The notes under the pieces: generated by a model
The model's input: only the letters and a program-made list of their open reading frames with translations
The model's database searches: none
Told to the model about the DNA's origin: nothing
Translations under genes and position numbers: made by a program
Assembly: GCA_903930805.1 (NCBI GenBank)
Contig: CAIYZZ010000373.1
Location: 1-7,585, forward strand
Direction: 5' to 3'
Source: an uncultured Rhodocyclaceae bacterium
GTDB taxonomy: Bacteria; Pseudomonadota; Gammaproteobacteria; Burkholderiales; Rhodocyclaceae
Length of the DNA: 7,585 nucleotides
Shown: in pieces, positions 5,756 to 7,585 of the stretch
How the letters are laid out: the number at the start of each line of letters is the position of its first letter
Numbering within the stretch: position 1 is the first letter of the stretch

Positions 5756-6634
5756 ATGAAGATTCGATTCACCAAAATGCACGGGCTTGGCAACGATTTT
5801 GTCGTGCTCGATGCCACGGGCTTGCGGGGCCAAAATTTCGTTCCCACGCCGGCACAGGCGCTTTGGCTGGCCGACCGCCATTTCGGCATCGGCTGCGACC
5901 AGGTTCTCGTCGTCCAAAAACCGGAGCGCCCGAGTGACTCGGGTGAGAGTGGCGCCGATTTTCGCTACCGTATCTTCAATGCCGACGGTGGCGAGGTCGA
6001 GCAGTGCGGCAACGGGGCGCGCTGCTTCGTGCGCTTCGTGCATGAGTTGGGTCTGACGAGCAAGCGCGAGATCCGCGTCGAAACGCAGTCCGGTCTGATC
6101 GCACTGCGCCTTGAGGCCGATGGTCAGGTGACCGTCGACATGGGCGTGCCGAGATTTACCCCCGCAGATATCCCGTTTCTTGCTGATACTGATAGATTGG
6201 TCCATACGCTCGAGTTCGATGGCCGCAGCGCGGCGATCACGGTGGTGTCGATGGGCAACCCGCACGCGGTGCAAGTGGTAGAAAACGTCAATATTGCCCC
6301 AGTGGCGCGCGATGGTCCGTTGATCGAAGCGCACCCGTATTTTCCCAAGCGCGTCAATGCGGGATTCATGGAGGTCGTCGATCGCCATGCCATCCGCTTG
6401 CGCGTCTATGAGCGCGGCGCCGGCGAGACGCTGGCCTGCGGCACCGGCGCCTGCGCGGCTGTGGTGGTGGGCATCCGGCGCGGCCTGCTGGATTCGCCCG
6501 TGCGCGTGGCAACGCACGGCGGCGAGTTGAAGATTGCTTGGAACGGCATGGGTCAGCCTGTCCTGATGACCGGCCCGGCTGTTACCGTATTTACTGGCGA
6601 AGCAGAATTACCCGAGCTACCCGAGGAAAAATGA
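5756..6634 (+). CDS. dapF: Diaminopimelate epimerase
   Basis: Cytosolic, cofactor-independent enzyme that converts LL-diaminopimelate to the meso form, the precursor of lysine and of the peptidoglycan cross-linking residue. The 292 residues contain both catalytic cysteines: C84 in [17 protein letters not shown] and C228 in [15 protein letters not shown]. Other conserved parts are [13 protein letters not shown] (7-19), IGCDQVL (45-51), MGNPHAV (166-172) and [10 protein letters not shown] (201-210). It is slightly longer than the common 274-280, with a polar insertion of SDSGESGAD near residues 60-68. The ATG at 5756 gives the family's exact N-terminus ([10 protein letters not shown]) although no clear ribosome binding site precedes it. 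The stop is 1 nt from the start of the DUF484 gene, so the two are surely co-transcribed. Confidence 0.97.
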   Translation: MKIRFTKMHGLGNDFVVLDATGLRGQNFVPTPAQALWLADRHFGIGCDQVLVVQKPERPSDSGESGADFRYRIFNADGGEVEQCGNGARCFVRFVHELGLTSKREIRVETQSGLIALRLEADGQVTVDMGVPRFTPADIPFLADTDRLVHTLEFDGRSAAITVVSMGNPHAVQVVENVNIAPVARDGPLIEAHPYFPKRVNAGFMEVVDRHAIRLRVYERGAGETLACGTGACAAVVVGIRRGLLDSPVRVATHGGELKIAWNGMGQPVLMTGPAVTVFTGEAELPELPEEK

Positions 6635-6635
6635 T

Positions 6636-7304
6636 ATGACTATTGCAGCCAAGGATGTTGCCCAATACCTGAAGGATCACCCGGATTTCTTCAATCAATA
6701 CGCCGACACGCTGGCGCAGATCACGATTCCTGATCAGCATGGCGGGCGCGCCGTGTCGATTACCGAACGACAGATTGGCACCTTGCGCGACCAGGCCAAA
6801 CGTCTGGAAACGAAGCTGGCCGAACTGATTCGCTTCGGCGAGGAGAACGATGCTCTTTCCGGCAAGGCACACCGCCTCGACGTGGCGCTTGCCGGCGCCG
6901 CCGATGCGAACAGCGTGTTGCGTGTCTTGTACGCCCACCTCGGCGGTGACTTTGCCGTGCCGCATGTCGCCGTGCGTCTGTGGAATGTGGCGGGTGATCC
7001 CAGCGCGCCGGAATTCACGCCGATGAGCGTGGCCGCACACGAATTCGCTGCCACATTGAAGCGCCCCTACTGCGGCGTGGGGAGCGGCCCGGATGTCCTC
7101 GGCTGGTTTGGTGAACGCGGCAGCCATGTGCGTTCGCTGGCGCTCGTTACCCTGCGGCGCGGCCCCGACACCTTTGGCCTGCTGGCCCTCGGTAGCGAGG
7201 AACCGCAGCGTTTCTACCCCGAGATGGGCACGCTCTACCTCGAGCGCATCGGCGAGGTGGCTGCCGCAGCGCTTACCAGAACGTTGCCCCCAGCGCTGAA
7301 CTGA
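6636..7304 (+). CDS. DUF484 family protein (YigA-like)
   Basis: Protein of 222 residues with the DUF484 layout. An N-terminal helix region has the characteristic VAQYLKDHPDFFNQYADTLA (about 8-27). Next is SITERQIGTLRDQAKRLETK with a likely coiled coil through about residue 75. The C-terminal half is predicted GAF-like, with the strand segment VPHVAVRLW and the stretch FGLLALGSEEPQRFYPEMGT, followed by YLERIGEVAAAAL. The molecular role of DUF484 is not established; its constant position between dapF and xerC in proteobacteria is the main clue. ATG at 6636 overlaps the GAGGAAAAATGAT end of dapF, which supplies a GAGGA ribosome binding site at 6622-6626 or so. The stop is 8 nt before the xerC start, consistent with one operon. 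Confidence 0.9.
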   Translation: MTIAAKDVAQYLKDHPDFFNQYADTLAQITIPDQHGGRAVSITERQIGTLRDQAKRLETKLAELIRFGEENDALSGKAHRLDVALAGAADANSVLRVLYAHLGGDFAVPHVAVRLWNVAGDPSAPEFTPMSVAAHEFAATLKRPYCGVGSGPDVLGWFGERGSHVRSLALVTLRRGPDTFGLLALGSEEPQRFYPEMGTLYLERIGEVAAAALTRTLPPALN

Positions 7305-7312
7305 GACCGACC

Positions 7313-7585
7313 GTGGCCGTAACTGTGGCCGATCCCACCGTCGAACAATTCCTCGCCGAACTGGCGCACCAGCGGCGTGCCAGCGTGCATACCCTGATTG
7401 CGTACCGGCACGACCTGGCTTTGCTGCAAGCCTGTGCCGGAGATTGCCCCTTGGGTAAATTGCAAACCCACGAACTGCGCCGGCAGGCGATGCGCCTGCA
7501 TGGTCAGGGACTGTCGCCCCGTTCCGTTGCACGCACCCTGTCGGCCTGGCGCGCCTACTATCGCTGGCTGGCGCGGCGCGGGCAA
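7313..7585 (+). CDS. xerC: Tyrosine recombinase XerC, N-terminal part, cut by window edge
   Basis: XerC works with XerD at the dif site to resolve chromosome dimers at cell division. The 91 visible residues from GTG 7313 form the N-terminal core-binding (SAM-like) domain: VEQFLAEL, then RRASVHTLIAYRHDLALLQA, and LSPRSVARTLSAWRAYYRWL, the helix that precedes the catalytic domain. The catalytic R-H-R-Y residues lie beyond the window. A GTG at 7325 in the same frame is an alternative start; both give a plausible N-terminus, and the 8-nt gap to the DUF484 gene favours 7313. dapF-DUF484-xerC is the known conserved order, which supports XerC over XerD or a phage integrase. Confidence 0.93.
   Translation, partial: MAVTVADPTVEQFLAELAHQRRASVHTLIAYRHDLALLQACAGDCPLGKLQTHELRRQAMRLHGQGLSPRSVARTLSAWRAYYRWLARRGQ

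Noticed and set aside
5081..6517. Minus-strand open frame of 478 codons
   Set aside because: It runs antisense through the acyltransferase gene and dapF, whose motifs are complete; the long frame is a by-product of GC-rich codon use.
6591..7532. Minus-strand open frame of 313 codons
   Set aside because: Antisense to DUF484 and xerC; its composition is rich in R, G, H and A without any recognisable domain.

Overview
The window reads as chromosomal DNA of a betaproteobacterium, most likely of the Rhodocyclales or a related lineage. The grounds are its GC-rich codon use, an S-adenosylhomocysteine (SAH) riboswitch between metK and ahcY, and the order metK / two lipid A acyltransferases / dapF / DUF484 / xerC. 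The lineage is an inference from gene order and protein style, not from a search.

Left part (1-1722), minus strand: metK (SAM synthetase) is followed by ahcY (SAH hydrolase, cut by the window edge). Both belong to the activated-methyl cycle. A well-formed SAH riboswitch lies between them, and its 3' pseudoknot strand shares bases with a helix that could mask the ahcY ribosome binding site. metK has a good sigma70-type promoter and a leader of about 120 nt. The leader starts with a fold resembling the SAM-II aptamer and ends in a hairpin that could hide the metK ribosome binding site. The operon may therefore sense both product (SAM) and by-product (SAH).

Middle part (1723-5695), plus strand: two LpxL/HtrB-type acyltransferases, probably adjacent in the ancestor, are separated by about 2.3 kb of accessory DNA. 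This block holds a hicA toxin tail, an intact hicB-type antitoxin gene, a solitary ABC-type periplasmic binding protein with no permease or ATPase, a decayed IS66-family fragment, and intergenic repeats of a GAATG...GCTTCC motif on both sides of the binding-protein gene.

Right part (5696-7585), plus strand: dapF, a DUF484 gene and the start of xerC are packed with 1-8 nt gaps, as in the conserved dapF-DUF484-xerC operon of proteobacteria. A 24-nt sequence just upstream of dapF is a near-perfect copy of a piece of the second acyltransferase gene. No tRNA, rRNA or CRISPR array was seen. No large new system is evident; the points most worth following are the metK leader and the SAH expression platform.
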